The position numbers and the translations under genes were made by a program. Below the pieces are notes generated by a model. That model did no database searches, was not told the origin of the DNA, and worked only from the letters and a program-made list of their open reading frames with translations. From contig NZ_FNKU01000001.1 in the NCBI RefSeq assembly GCF_900100365.1, positions 2,480,001 to 2,544,000 of the forward strand: a stretch of DNA of 64,000 nt, written 5' to 3'. This document shows, in pieces, positions 29,261 to 38,749 of the stretch (its first letter is position 1; each line of letters opens with the position of its first letter). Source of the DNA: Pseudomonas cannabina (GTDB lineage: Bacteria > Pseudomonadota > Gammaproteobacteria > Pseudomonadales > Pseudomonadaceae).

Positions 29261-30313
29261 ATGTACACAGCTATCGGTTACGCCGCTCAGTCAGCCACCG
29301 CTCCCCTCGCCCCGATGACCTTCGAACGTCGCGCTCCGCGTGCTGACGACGTTGCCATCGAAATCCTCTACTGTGGTGTTTGCCACTCCGACATTCACCA
29401 GGCGCGCAACGAATGGGGCATCGCTGTTTACCCGCTGATGCCCGGCCACGAGATCGTCGGTCGCGTCACCGCCACCGGCGCCAACGCCACCAAATACAAG
29501 GTCGGTGATCTGGTCGGTGTTGGCTGCATGGTCGACTCGTGCCGCGAATGCTCGGCCTGCAAATCGGACCTCGAGCAGTATTGCCTGGAAGGCCCGACCA
29601 TGACCTACGCCACGCCAGACCGCGTGGACGGCAGCAACACCATGGGCGGCTACTCGAACAGCATCGTGGTCGCCGAGCACTTCGTCGTTCGCGTTCCAGG
29701 GAAGCTTGACCCGGCCGCCGCCGCGCCTATTCTCTGCGCTGGCATCACCACCTATTCGCCGCTCAAGCACTACGGTGTCAAGGCTGGCGACAAGGTCGGC
29801 ATTCTGGGCATGGGCGGTCTGGGCCACATGGGCATCAAGTTCGCCAAAGCCATGGGCGCTGAAGTCACCCTGTTCACCCGCTCCGCCGCCAAGGCTCAGG
29901 AAGCACGTCGTCAGGGCGCCGACCATGTGATCGTCTCCACCGACTCCGAACAGATGAAAGCCGCTGCCGGGCATTTCGACTTCCTGCTCGACACCATTCC
30001 GGTGCAACACGACCTGAACCCCTACCTGGAAACGCTGCGCTTTGACGGCGTGCACATTCTGGTCGGTCTGATCGAGCCAATCGAGCCGCCTGTCCATGCA
30101 GCACACTTGGTGATGAGCCGTCGCGTGCTGGCCGGCTCGCTGATCGGCGGCATCGCCGAAACTCAGGAAGTGCTGGATTTCTGCGCCGAAAACGACATCA
30201 CCTGCGACATCGAAATGCTCGATATCCGCAACATCAACGAAGCCTACGAGCGCATGCTGGCCGGTGACGTGAAATACCGCTTTGTGATCGACATGGCCAC
30301 ATTGAAAGCCTGA
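29261..30313 (+). CDS. Zinc-dependent NAD(P)-dependent alcohol dehydrogenase (YahK/CAD-like)
   Basis: 350 residues from ATG at 29261 with GAGG as ribosome site; the open frame begins far upstream but overlaps the AraC gene antisense. Catalytic zinc residues are in ILYCGVCHSDIH (Cys41) and MPGHEIVG (His63). The structural zinc site is the four-cysteine segment CMVDSCRECSACKSDLEQYC. The cofactor motif is VGILGMGGLGHMGIKFAK. It belongs with cinnamyl-alcohol-type reductases that act on broad aldehydes. Probably controlled by the divergent AraC regulator and used in aldehyde detoxification. Confidence 0.93.
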   Translation: MYTAIGYAAQSATAPLAPMTFERRAPRADDVAIEILYCGVCHSDIHQARNEWGIAVYPLMPGHEIVGRVTATGANATKYKVGDLVGVGCMVDSCRECSACKSDLEQYCLEGPTMTYATPDRVDGSNTMGGYSNSIVVAEHFVVRVPGKLDPAAAAPILCAGITTYSPLKHYGVKAGDKVGILGMGGLGHMGIKFAKAMGAEVTLFTRSAAKAQEARRQGADHVIVSTDSEQMKAAAGHFDFLLDTIPVQHDLNPYLETLRFDGVHILVGLIEPIEPPVHAAHLVMSRRVLAGSLIGGIAETQEVLDFCAENDITCDIEMLDIRNINEAYERMLAGDVKYRFVIDMATLKA

Positions 30314-30324
30314 TTCGGTCCGAA

Positions 30325-31134
30325 TCAGCCGCCGAGATCGGCCGAGAGTTCCGCTGCTATTTGTTTGATCAGCGGAACCAGCTCGGCCATTTTCTCCAGC
30401 GGCATGTAAGGCACGGTACTGGCAACACTGATGCCGGCAACAATCTGTTTGCTGGCATCCCGTACCGGCGCTGCCACACAGCGGATTGACGGTTCGTTGT
30501 CCTCCAGATCGAACGCATAACCGCCCTGCACGTACTCCTCCCTTCGCGCTTTCAGCTGCTCCCAGGTTTGCTGCTCATGCGCAGGCCACAACGGGTTCCT
30601 GCCTGAGGCTGGCATGCTGACCTCGTACAGCCGCTGCCACTCCGCTTGCGCACTGTCCAGCAACAACGCCTTGCCGATCCCGGTCCGCACCAGCGGCATG
30701 CGGTGCCCGACCCGCGAGCGCATTTCCGGTCCGTTGCGGCCGGGGTTCTTGTGCAGGTACAGTACGTCGTCGCCCTCCCGAACCGCCAGATGCACGGTAT
30801 CGCCGGTCAGTTCCGACAATCGATCCAGATACGGGCGGGCGAGAATGGCCAATGGCACTTCTTCACGGGCCTGAAACCCCAGCTCGATCAGTTTCGGCCC
30901 GAGCAGATAACCCACCTGCGGCACCACGCGAAGGTAGCGCTCTTCGACCAGGCAACTGGCCAGCCGATGCGTGGTGCTGCGCGTGGTGCCGATCAGCCGG
31001 GCAATCTCTTTCAGGTCACGTGCACCACCGGCCACCGCCTGCACCACGCCCAGACCGCGCAACAGGGTCTGAGTGCCGGTCGGTGCCGGTTCCTTGCGGG
31101 TGATAGTTGCAGAGAGGAGTACGTCGTTTTGCAT
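30325..31134 (-). CDS. IclR-family regulator of the galactonate operon
   Basis: 269 residues from ATG at 31134 (a GTG lies one codon upstream). The N-terminal winged helix (QTLLRGLGVVQAVAGGARDLKEIARLIGTTRSTTHRLASCLVEERYL) is followed by the IclR effector domain (LDRLSELTGDTVHLAVREGDDVLYLHK through GISVASTVPYMPLEKMAELVPLI). It is the last gene of the dgoK-dgoA-dgoD-transporter set on the same strand, so it most likely senses galactonate or a breakdown product. In E. coli this role is held by the GntR-type DgoR, so the symbol is withheld. Confidence 0.88.
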   Translation of the reverse strand: MQNDVLLSATITRKEPAPTGTQTLLRGLGVVQAVAGGARDLKEIARLIGTTRSTTHRLASCLVEERYLRVVPQVGYLLGPKLIELGFQAREEVPLAILARPYLDRLSELTGDTVHLAVREGDDVLYLHKNPGRNGPEMRSRVGHRMPLVRTGIGKALLLDSAQAEWQRLYEVSMPASGRNPLWPAHEQQTWEQLKARREEYVQGGYAFDLEDNEPSIRCVAAPVRDASKQIVAGISVASTVPYMPLEKMAELVPLIKQIAAELSADLGG

Positions 31135-31210
31135 CACAGGTCATCTTCAGAAAAAGTTCAGATCGAAAAACTGGCGACATTATCGTCGCCAGCGTCCGCA
31201 CGCGTCGACC

Positions 31211-32527
31211 TCAGAGCTCGATACGCTCGACTTTTCCTACCAGCAGGATGTAAGACAGCGCACCCAGCAGCGCCAGCGCCGAGATGTAGGTGATGGCGGG
31301 CGCAAACGAGTCGCCGGTTGCCAGAAAGCCGATCACGATCGGCGTGGCGATGGCCGCCAGGTTGCCGATGAAATTGAACGTGCCACCGGTCAGGCCCAGC
31401 AGGCGCGCCGGAGCCAAGGTCGAGACCAGCGACCAGGTGATCGACGCAAGGCCGTTGCCAAAGAACGCCAAGGCCAGAAAGGTAATGACCAGCGGCGTGG
31501 AATCGACAAAGTTGGCGCCGATGATCGACGTTGAAATCAGCAGCCCGGCAATGATCGGCAATTTGCGGGCAAAGCCTACACTGTGGCCGCGGCGGATCAG
31601 CCAGTCGGAGAAGAATCCCGAGCACAACACGCCGACGAAGGCCGCCAGAAACGGCAGCGAAGCCAACAGTCCGGACTTGATGAAGTCCATACCCCGGTAT
31701 TTCACCAGGTAGGTCGGGAACCAGGTCAGGAAGAACCACAGCGTGGAGTTCAGGCAGAATTGCCCCAGGTAGATCCCCCACAGCTTGCGCTTGCTCAGCA
31801 CGATGCCCAAGTCCAGCCAGCTGAAACCCTGCTTCTGCTTTTCAGCATCAGTCTGGATATCCACCAGCCCGCCGCCCTCTTTGATGAGGTCGATCTCCTG
31901 CTGGTTGACGCCTTTGAAGTCACGTGGCTCGCGGTACACCATGTACCAGATCAACGCCCACAACGCCCCAACGCCACCCGTTGCGACAAACACCATGTGC
32001 CAGCCGTAGTGCGCCTGCAACCAGGCCAGCACCGGCGTCAGAAAGGCCAGGCCGACGAACTGCCCGGAAGTGTAAACGCCAATGGCCGTGGCGCGCTCGC
32101 GCTCGGGAAACCAGGTGGTCACCACGCGGCTGTTGATTGGATAAGCCGGCGCCTCCAGCGCGCCGACGGCCATGCGCAGCACGAACAGCGCGATGAAGCT
32201 GGCGGCAAAGCCGAGCATGATGGTCGCGAGGGACCACAGCAGCAGCGCAGCGGTGTAAAGGATGCGCGGCGGCACGCGGTCGACCAGCCAGCCACCGGGC
32301 AACTGCATGGCGGCGTAGGTCCAGCCGAACGCCGAGAAGATCAGCCCGACGTGCACCGTATCAAGGCCCAGTTCGGCGGTCAGTGCCGGGGCGGCGATCG
32401 ACAGGTTGCTGCGGTCCAGATAATTGATCACCACGGTGATGAAAAGCAACACCATGATAAAGAAACGCTTGCGGCTCGGCCTCGGCGTCACCAGCGACGC
32501 CGCACCTTCCATAGCTCGAGTGCGCAT
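31211..32527 (-). CDS. dgoT: MFS sugar-acid transporter, probable D-galactonate permease
   Basis: 438 residues with about 12 transmembrane segments, of the anion:cation symporter family that includes DgoT and ExuT. The first helix region RFFIMVLLFITVVINYLDRSNLSIAAPAL and the loop GWLVDRVPPRILY (MFS motif A-like) are characteristic. WFPERERATAIGVYTSGQFVG follows TM4. Substrate is inferred from position between dgoD and the IclR gene in the galactonate operon. Confidence 0.87.
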   Translation of the reverse strand: MRTRAMEGAASLVTPRPSRKRFFIMVLLFITVVINYLDRSNLSIAAPALTAELGLDTVHVGLIFSAFGWTYAAMQLPGGWLVDRVPPRILYTAALLLWSLATIMLGFAASFIALFVLRMAVGALEAPAYPINSRVVTTWFPERERATAIGVYTSGQFVGLAFLTPVLAWLQAHYGWHMVFVATGGVGALWALIWYMVYREPRDFKGVNQQEIDLIKEGGGLVDIQTDAEKQKQGFSWLDLGIVLSKRKLWGIYLGQFCLNSTLWFFLTWFPTYLVKYRGMDFIKSGLLASLPFLAAFVGVLCSGFFSDWLIRRGHSVGFARKLPIIAGLLISTSIIGANFVDSTPLVITFLALAFFGNGLASITWSLVSTLAPARLLGLTGGTFNFIGNLAAIATPIVIGFLATGDSFAPAITYISALALLGALSYILLVGKVERIEL

Positions 32528-32661
32528 GGCTTGTAGCCTCTTGTTGGATTTATATACGGAAAGTTCTAGCTCCCACGCTCCGCGCTCAATGCGCTATACA
32601 AATCCGCTTTTGATTCTGGCCGAAGACCGTGGGAACGATGATCACGGAGATTTACTGCGCC

Positions 32662-33810
32662 CTACCACTCCGCAAAACTGCCATCCGCATGACGCCAGAT
32701 CGGGTTGCGCCAGCGGTGGCCGATGGCGGCGCGTTCGATGACGTATTCTTCGTTGATTTCGATGCCCAGACCCGGCCCGTTGGGGATCTTGACCATGCCT
32801 TTGTCGTAGTCGAACACTTCCGGATGCTTGATGTAATCCAGCAGGTCGTTGCTTTCGTTGTAGTGAATACCGAGGCTTTGTTCCTGGATGAAGGCGTTGT
32901 AGCAAACCGCGTCCAGTTGCAGGCACGCCGCCAGCGCAATCGGCCCCAGCGGGCAATGCAGCGCCAGCGCGACGTCGTAAGCTTCGGCCATGTTGGCGAT
33001 CTTGCGGGTTTCGGTGATACCGCCCGCATGCGACGCATCCGGCTGGATGATGTCGACATAACCTTCGCTCAGCACGCGCTTGAAGTCCCAGCGCGAGAAC
33101 AGCCGTTCGCCCAAGGCAATCGGCGTACTGGTCAGCGGTGCCAGTTCTTTTAGCGCCTCGTAGTTTTCGCTGAGCACCGGCTCTTCGATGAACATCAGCT
33201 TGTACGCGTCCAGCTCTTTCATCAGCACTTTGGCCATCGGCTTGTGAACACGGCCGTGGAAGTCCACGCCGATGCCGACATTCGGCCCCACCGCGTCACG
33301 CACGGCAGCGACGTTGGCCAGCGCCAGATCGACCTTGTCAAAAGTATCGAGAAATTGCAGCTCCTCGGTGCCGTTCATTTTCACCGCCGTAAAACCGCGC
33401 TCGACCGCCTCTTTGGCCGCCCGCGCCGTATCGGCAGGGCGATCGCCGCCGATCCACGAGTACACACGAATCTTGTCGCGCACCTGACCACCCAGCAGGT
33501 CACTCACCGAAACACCCAGCGCCTTGCCCTTGATGTCCCACAACGCCTGATCGATACCGGCCAGTGCACTCATGTGGATCGCGCCGCCGCGGTAGAAGCC
33601 GCCGCGATACAGCACGGTCCAGATGTCTTCGATGTTGCGCGGGTCCTTGCCAATCAGGTAATCGGACAGCTCTTCCACGGCAGCGGCCACGGTATGCGCG
33701 CGGCCTTCGACCACCGGCTCGCCCCAGCCGACAACGCCCTCGTCAGTCTCGACCTTGAGGAAGCACCAGCGCGGCGGAACGATGAACGTGGTGAGTTTGG
33801 TGATTTTCAT
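32662..33810 (-). CDS. dgoD: D-galactonate dehydratase
   Basis: 382-residue enolase-superfamily enzyme converting D-galactonate to 2-keto-3-deoxygalactonate. The magnesium ligands are in [13 protein letters not shown] (Asp), FIEEPV (Glu) and [13 protein letters not shown] (Glu). Catalytic residues lie in the same loops and in [18 protein letters not shown]. The start [19 protein letters not shown] is the DgoD N-terminus. The 134-bp gap to the transporter holds a degenerate intergenic repeat (CTCCCACGCTCCGCG at about 32572). Confidence 0.95.
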   Translation of the reverse strand: MKITKLTTFIVPPRWCFLKVETDEGVVGWGEPVVEGRAHTVAAAVEELSDYLIGKDPRNIEDIWTVLYRGGFYRGGAIHMSALAGIDQALWDIKGKALGVSVSDLLGGQVRDKIRVYSWIGGDRPADTARAAKEAVERGFTAVKMNGTEELQFLDTFDKVDLALANVAAVRDAVGPNVGIGVDFHGRVHKPMAKVLMKELDAYKLMFIEEPVLSENYEALKELAPLTSTPIALGERLFSRWDFKRVLSEGYVDIIQPDASHAGGITETRKIANMAEAYDVALALHCPLGPIALAACLQLDAVCYNAFIQEQSLGIHYNESNDLLDYIKHPEVFDYDKGMVKIPNGPGLGIEINEEYVIERAAIGHRWRNPIWRHADGSFAEW

Positions 33811-33870
33811 GGGTGTGGTTTCTCTTGTTGATTCTCTTATTAGATAGCGACTATCGAACAGCGATGCCGA

Positions 33871-34506
33871 TCAGTCTGCGAGCCCTGCGGTGTGTTGCTT
33901 CCAGGCAGCTACGTAAGCCTTGGCCCGCTCGGCAACGTCAGCAGCGCTCATGCCCGGCTTGAACAGCCCGGAGCCGAGGCCGAAGCCTTTTACGCCCGCA
34001 TCAAGGAACACCTTCATGTTGTCCGGCGAAATACCCCCGACCGGCAGCAGGATCGTGCCTTTCGGCAATACCGCCAGCCACGCCTTGACCACCGCAGGCG
34101 ACATCTGCTCGGCCGGAAACAGCTTGAGCACATCGGCCCCCTCGGCCAGTGCAGCGAAGGCCTCGGTCGGTGTTGCCACGCCCGGTGACAGGAACAGCCC
34201 GGCAGCCTTGGCGGCGCGCAAAACTTTCGCATCGCTGTGCGGCATGACGATCACCTGCCCTCCGGCATCCTTGACCTGCGTCACCTGCTCCGGGGTCAGC
34301 ACCGTGCCCGCGCCGATCAGGCAATCGGCAGGCAGTTGCTGACGCAGCAAGCGAATGCTGTCGAACGGCTGCGGAGAATTGAGCGGCACTTCGATAACCC
34401 GAAAACCGGCTTCGTACAGCACGTCGCCCATCGCCGGTGCTTCTTCGGGTCGCAGCCCGCGCAGAATCGCGACCAGACCGTTTTCCTTCAATGCTTGCTT
34501 GAGCAT
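33871..34506 (-). CDS. dgoA: 2-dehydro-3-deoxy-6-phosphogalactonate aldolase
   Basis: 211 residues from ATG at 34506. This class I (Schiff-base) aldolase splits KDP-galactonate into pyruvate and glyceraldehyde 3-phosphate. The Schiff-base lysine is in DVLKLFPAEQMSP. The KDPG-aldolase-like fold is shown by VAILRGLRPEEAPAM, VIEVPLNSPQPFDSIRLL, LIGAGTVLTPEQV and LPVGGISPDNMKVFLDAG. It starts one base after the dgoK stop. It stands alone here rather than fused to the dehydratase. Confidence 0.94.
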   Translation of the reverse strand: MLKQALKENGLVAILRGLRPEEAPAMGDVLYEAGFRVIEVPLNSPQPFDSIRLLRQQLPADCLIGAGTVLTPEQVTQVKDAGGQVIVMPHSDAKVLRAAKAAGLFLSPGVATPTEAFAALAEGADVLKLFPAEQMSPAVVKAWLAVLPKGTILLPVGGISPDNMKVFLDAGVKGFGLGSGLFKPGMSAADVAERAKAYVAAWKQHTAGLAD

Positions 34507-34507
34507 G

Positions 34508-35512
34508 TCAAACCTCTCGAATGTGTTGGGATGACCGGCGCGCAATCAGGCCCGCCTGAACCGCGACCTGCCACAGGCCGCGCTCGGTGGCCTGTTCGGC
34601 AAGGGTGACCTTGGGAAAGCCGCAGACCGCCAGCCCCCGCTGGTAACGCGCGCACAGCGCTTCGCTGCCGATGAGGATCACCGCAGGCAAGTGTTCATGG
34701 GTATGCAAATGCAGCCTGGCAATGCTGCCCAGCTCATGGCCGATCAGCAGGCCGGACAGGTAGTCAGGCTGCGCGCTGGCGCCCAGTTGCCCGGTCAGGC
34801 CGAGCGTTCGGGTGCTGAATATGGTGGAGAGCGGTCCGGCAGCACCCGCATCTGACAGGGCAATCGACAAGCCGCGATCGAACGCCTGATCATCGAACGC
34901 ATCGGCGGGTTGCATGGTGCGCCCAAGAAGGGTGTGCGCACACAAGGCGGCGTAGACCTCCCCGGTCATGAAGGTATCGAAGTGAACGATACGCCCGCGG
35001 GTCACCTGCACCCATTTCGAATGGCTGCCCGGCAGCCCGATCAGCAGCGGCTGGCCGTCGACCTGGGCGTCGAGCCCGGCCAGCACGCCAAGTACCTGGG
35101 TTTCTTCGCCACGCATGACGTTGGGCAGGGTCGCGCGTTGCAGCACGCCCGGAATGATATGCACGGTCACGCCACTCTGGCTGCGCACCGTTTGCAGCGC
35201 CGCGCTCAGCTCGTTGACGCTGGCCGGGGTTTCCCGATACGCCGCCTCGCGCCACCCCTGCGCGCTGCCGACCATGCCGCAGGCAATTACCGGCAGGCCC
35301 GGCTCGGCGTCAAGCCAGTCGCCGCAAGCCTGATCGAACGCCAGTTCAAAGCCATCGCTGCACAGTTGCCCGGAAATCAGGCGCGGCGTGGTTGGTAGCT
35401 GCATGATGCCCGCGCTAAGCGCGCGCTGTTCCAGCACCTGGCCATGTTCGCCAAGTCGATAAGCACGAAGGGAGGTGGTCCCCCAATCGAGTGCGATCAA
35501 TTGCGCCTGCAT
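34508..35512 (-). CDS. dgoK: 2-dehydro-3-deoxygalactonokinase
   Basis: 334 residues, phosphorylating 2-keto-3-deoxygalactonate. The actin-fold phosphate loop is ALDWGTTSLRAYRL (8-21). CGMVGSAQGWREAAY and LIGLPGSHSKWVQV are the family signatures. It is the first gene of the galactonate operon (dgoK-dgoA-dgoD-transporter-IclR), which together give a full De Ley-Doudoroff route from galactonate to pyruvate and triose phosphate. The upstream region has a palindrome and direct repeats. Confidence 0.94.
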   Translation of the reverse strand: MQAQLIALDWGTTSLRAYRLGEHGQVLEQRALSAGIMQLPTTPRLISGQLCSDGFELAFDQACGDWLDAEPGLPVIACGMVGSAQGWREAAYRETPASVNELSAALQTVRSQSGVTVHIIPGVLQRATLPNVMRGEETQVLGVLAGLDAQVDGQPLLIGLPGSHSKWVQVTRGRIVHFDTFMTGEVYAALCAHTLLGRTMQPADAFDDQAFDRGLSIALSDAGAAGPLSTIFSTRTLGLTGQLGASAQPDYLSGLLIGHELGSIARLHLHTHEHLPAVILIGSEALCARYQRGLAVCGFPKVTLAEQATERGLWQVAVQAGLIARRSSQHIREV

Positions 35513-35546
35513 TGCGTCACCTGTTGTTTTATTGGAAGTGAGTGCA

Positions 35547-35617
35547 GGACGACTATAAACCTGTTTTTAAGCACATCTCAATATGTAAATTTATATCCCA
35601 TATATAGGGACGACTAT
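35547..35617 (-). promoter_or_regulatory. Probable control region of the dgo operon
   Basis: AT-rich 70 bp upstream of dgoK. It holds a near-palindrome TCCCATATATAGGGA (35596-35610) and two copies of GGACGACTAT (35547-35556 and 35608-35617), 61 bp apart. Such elements suit an IclR-type operator; binding is inferred. Confidence 0.5.
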
Positions 35618-35642
35618 GTGGAGCTAAAAATCAGCAGCCATA

Positions 35643-35674
35643 AAAAACCCGCGGCCCTTTCGGGAAGCGGGTTT
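35643..35674 (-). terminator. Terminator of the leu-asd gene group
   Basis: Downstream of asd on the minus strand: AAACCCGC / GCGGGTTT arms with an internal CCC-GAAA-GGG hairpin, followed by six Ts. Confidence 0.88.
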
Positions 35675-35691
35675 CAGGTACAACCGAAGCC

Positions 35692-36804
35692 TCAACGCTC
35701 CAGCAGAATCCTCAGCATGCGACGCAACGGTTCAGCCGCGCCCCACAACAGTTGGTCGCCGACGGTGAACGCGCCCAGGTACTGCGAACCCATGTTCAAC
35801 TTGCGCAGACGGCCTACCGGCACACTCATGGTGCCGGTCACAGCGGTCGGGCTGAGTTCTTGCGCGCTGGCTTCGCGCGTGTTCGGCACCAGCTTGACCC
35901 ACGGGTTGTGCTGGCTGATCAAGCCTTCGATGTCCGCAATCGGCACATCCTTGTTCAGCTTGATGGTCAGCGCCTGGCTGTGACAGCGCATGGCGCCGAT
36001 GCGCACGCAGATGCCGTCGACAGGGATCGGGCTCTTGAAGCGACCGAGAATCTTGTTGGTCTCAGCCTGCCCTTTCCACTCTTCGCGGCTCTGGCCATTC
36101 GGCAAGGCCTTGTCGATCCATGGGATCAGGCTGCCGGCCAGCGGCACACCGAAGTTTTCGGTCGGGAACGATTCGCTGCGCATGGCTTCCGCCACCTTGC
36201 GGTCGATATCCAGAATGGCGCTGGCCGGGTTGGCCAGTTCGTCAGCCACCGAAGCGTGCACCGCGCCCATTTGCTTGATCAGTTCACGCATGTTCTGCGC
36301 ACCGGCACCAGAGGCCGCCTGATAGGTCATGACGTTCATCCATTCGACCAGCCCGGCATCGAACAGACCGCCCAGGCCCATCAGCATCAGGCTGACCGTG
36401 CAGTTACCGCCGATGTAGTTCTTGGTGCCGGCGTCCAGTTGCTGGTCGATGACCTTGCGGTTGACCGGATCGAGCACGATAACCGCGTCATCCTGCATGC
36501 GCAGGCTGGAGGCCGCGTCGATCCAGTAGCCCTGCCAGCCAGCTTCGCGCAGCTTGGGGAATACTTCGTTGGTGTAGTCGCCGCCCTGACAGGTCAGCAC
36601 CACGTCCAGGGTTTTCAGCTCGTCGATGCTGTAGGCATCTTTCAGCGGGGCAACGTCCTTGCCCACCGAAGGCGCCTGGCCACCGACATTGGAGGTAGTG
36701 AAGAACACCGGCTCAATGAGATCGAAGTCCTGCTCTTCCCGCATCCGCTGCATGAGCACGGAACCGACCATGCCACGCCAACCGATCAGACCTACACGTT
36801 TCAT
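35692..36804 (-). CDS. asd: Aspartate-semialdehyde dehydrogenase
   Basis: 370 residues. It reduces aspartyl phosphate to aspartate semialdehyde for lysine/diaminopimelate, methionine and threonine synthesis. The N-terminal NADP motif is [18 protein letters not shown] (4-21). The active-site cysteine is Cys135 in [11 protein letters not shown]. Substrate residues are in [13 protein letters not shown] and [16 protein letters not shown]. It is 70 bp after leuB on the same strand, the usual pseudomonad leuB-asd arrangement. Confidence 0.97.
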   Translation of the reverse strand: MKRVGLIGWRGMVGSVLMQRMREEQDFDLIEPVFFTTSNVGGQAPSVGKDVAPLKDAYSIDELKTLDVVLTCQGGDYTNEVFPKLREAGWQGYWIDAASSLRMQDDAVIVLDPVNRKVIDQQLDAGTKNYIGGNCTVSLMLMGLGGLFDAGLVEWMNVMTYQAASGAGAQNMRELIKQMGAVHASVADELANPASAILDIDRKVAEAMRSESFPTENFGVPLAGSLIPWIDKALPNGQSREEWKGQAETNKILGRFKSPIPVDGICVRIGAMRCHSQALTIKLNKDVPIADIEGLISQHNPWVKLVPNTREASAQELSPTAVTGTMSVPVGRLRKLNMGSQYLGAFTVGDQLLWGAAEPLRRMLRILLER

Positions 36805-36874
36805 CGCAACTACACCTTGAAAAAAAGTGGGACCGCCGCTCTGCGCATCAGCAGCAGGCGGCGGGCCAGAGAGA

Positions 36875-37957
36875 TTACAGATTCCGCAGCGCGGAGACTA
36901 CTGCATCGCCCATTTCCTGGGTACCGACTTTGACTTTGCCCTCGGACCAGATGTCGCCGGTGCGCAGACCCTGATCCAGCACCAGGCTGACCGCCTGTTC
37001 GATGGCGTCTGCGGCGTCGCTCAGATTGAAGCTGTAACGCAGCATCATCGACACCGACAGAATGGTCGCCAGCGGGTTGGCGATGCCTTTACCGGCGATG
37101 TCCGGTGCCGAACCGTGGCAAGGCTCGTACATGCCCTTGTTGGCAGTATCAAGCGACGCCGATGGCAGCATGCCGATGGAGCCGGTGAGCATCGACGCCT
37201 GATCGGACAGAATGTCGCCGAACAGGTTATCAGTGACGATCACATCGAACTGCTTGGGCGCACGCACCAGTTGCATGGCAGCGTTATCGACGTACATATG
37301 GCTCAGTTCGACTTCAGGGTACTCCTTGGCCACCTGCTCGACGATTACGCGCCACAGCTGGCTGGACGCCAGCACGTTAGCCTTGTCCACCGAACACAGC
37401 TTCTTGCCACGCACCATGGCCATGTCGAAACCGACTTTGGCAATGCGGCGGATTTCGCTTTCGCTGTACGGCAGCGTGTCGTAGGCCTGGCGCTCGCCAT
37501 TATCCAGCACACGAGTACCGCGTGGCGCGCCGAAGTAGATTCCACCGGTCAGCTCACGAACGATCAGAATGTCCAGGCCGGCAACGATTTCCGGCTTGAG
37601 GCTCGACGCGTCAGCCAGTTGTGGATAAAGAATCGCCGGACGCAGGTTGCCGAACAGGCCCAGTTGCGAACGGATTTTCAGCAGGCCGCGCTCAGGACGG
37701 ATATCGCGTTCGATGGTGTCCCATTTCGGGCCGCCCACCGCGCCTAGCAGCACCGCATCGGCTGCACGGGCACGATCCAGAGTTTCATCGGCCAGCGGCA
37801 CGCCGTGCTTGTCGATGGCTGCGCCGCCGATCACGTCGTGGGTCAACTCAAAGCCCAGTTGATACTTTTCGCTGGCCAGTTCCAGCACCTTGACCGCTTC
37901 GGTCATGATTTCCGGACCGATACCGTCACCCGGGAGAATCAGAATCTGCTTGCTCAT
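36875..37957 (-). CDS. leuB: 3-isopropylmalate dehydrogenase
   Basis: 360 residues, oxidative decarboxylation in leucine synthesis. [20 protein letters not shown] at the N-terminus, the Arg residues in [27 protein letters not shown], and the metal-binding Asp residues in [17 protein letters not shown] are all present. The NAD-specific segment [19 protein letters not shown] follows. It is separated from leuD by 150 bp containing a REP-like hairpin. Confidence 0.97.
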   Translation of the reverse strand: MSKQILILPGDGIGPEIMTEAVKVLELASEKYQLGFELTHDVIGGAAIDKHGVPLADETLDRARAADAVLLGAVGGPKWDTIERDIRPERGLLKIRSQLGLFGNLRPAILYPQLADASSLKPEIVAGLDILIVRELTGGIYFGAPRGTRVLDNGERQAYDTLPYSESEIRRIAKVGFDMAMVRGKKLCSVDKANVLASSQLWRVIVEQVAKEYPEVELSHMYVDNAAMQLVRAPKQFDVIVTDNLFGDILSDQASMLTGSIGMLPSASLDTANKGMYEPCHGSAPDIAGKGIANPLATILSVSMMLRYSFNLSDAADAIEQAVSLVLDQGLRTGDIWSEGKVKVGTQEMGDAVVSALRNL

Positions 37958-38046
37958 AACATCCTCGATGTGTGCAGCGGCGCTTCAGACAACGCCTGTT
38001 GATAACGCTGAATACGGCAAAAAATTTACCGCTCGGCCAAAATGCC

Positions 38047-38082
38047 TTCGCGAGCAAGACGAATGAACGTCTTGCTCGCGAA
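38047..38082. repeat. REP-like hairpin in the leuD-leuB spacer
   Basis: Perfect 14-bp inverted repeat TTCGCGAGCAAGAC / GTCTTGCTCGCGAA with an 8-nt loop. The core GCGAGCAAG is that of pseudomonad REP sequences. It could modulate leuB expression or mRNA stability. Confidence 0.8.
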
Positions 38083-38107
38083 TCAAGTTGTCACCGTTGC
38101 CCGACGC

Positions 38108-38749
38108 TCAGTCGCGAAACAACCACGGCTGACTGGCGCGGTGCTTGCTCTCGAAGCTGGCGATGGCGTCGGCATCCATCAAGGTCAGGCCGATGTCGTC
38201 CAGGCCATTGAGCAGGCAGTGCTTGCGGAACGCATCGATTTCAAAGCTCAGCACCTTGCCATCAGGGCGGGTCACGGTCTGCGCTTGCAGGTCGATGCTC
38301 AACTGGTAGCCGGGGCTGGCTTCGACCTGCCGGAACAGCTCGTCGACCTCGGCTTCGGCCAGAATGATCGGCAGCAGACCGTTCTTGAAACTGTTGTTGA
38401 AGAAGATATCGGCATAGCTCGGCGCAATAATGGCGCAGAAACCGTACTCTTCCAGTGCCCACGGCGCGTGCTCGCGGCTGGAACCGCAGCCAAAGTTTTC
38501 CCGCGCCAATAGCACGCTGGCACCTTGATAGCGTTCGTGGTTGAGCACGAAATCATGGTTCAGCGGGCGTTTGGAGTTGTCCTGATACGGCTGACCGACG
38601 TCCAGATAACGCCACTCGTCGAACAGGTTCGGACCGAAGCCCGTGCGCTTGATCGACTTGAGAAACTGCTTGGGGATGATCTGGTCAGTGTCGACGTTGG
38701 CGCGATCCAGAGGCGCGACCAGGCCAGTATGCTGGGTAAAGGCTTTCAT
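38108..38749 (-). CDS. leuD: 3-isopropylmalate dehydratase small subunit
   Basis: 213 residues, pairing with LeuC to isomerise 2- to 3-isopropylmalate. [31 protein letters not shown] is the family start, and [15 protein letters not shown] is the substrate-binding swivel-domain signature. The ATG overlaps the leuC stop in ATGA (38746-38749). Confidence 0.97.
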   Translation of the reverse strand: MKAFTQHTGLVAPLDRANVDTDQIIPKQFLKSIKRTGFGPNLFDEWRYLDVGQPYQDNSKRPLNHDFVLNHERYQGASVLLARENFGCGSSREHAPWALEEYGFCAIIAPSYADIFFNNSFKNGLLPIILAEAEVDELFRQVEASPGYQLSIDLQAQTVTRPDGKVLSFEIDAFRKHCLLNGLDDIGLTLMDADAIASFESKHRASQPWLFRD

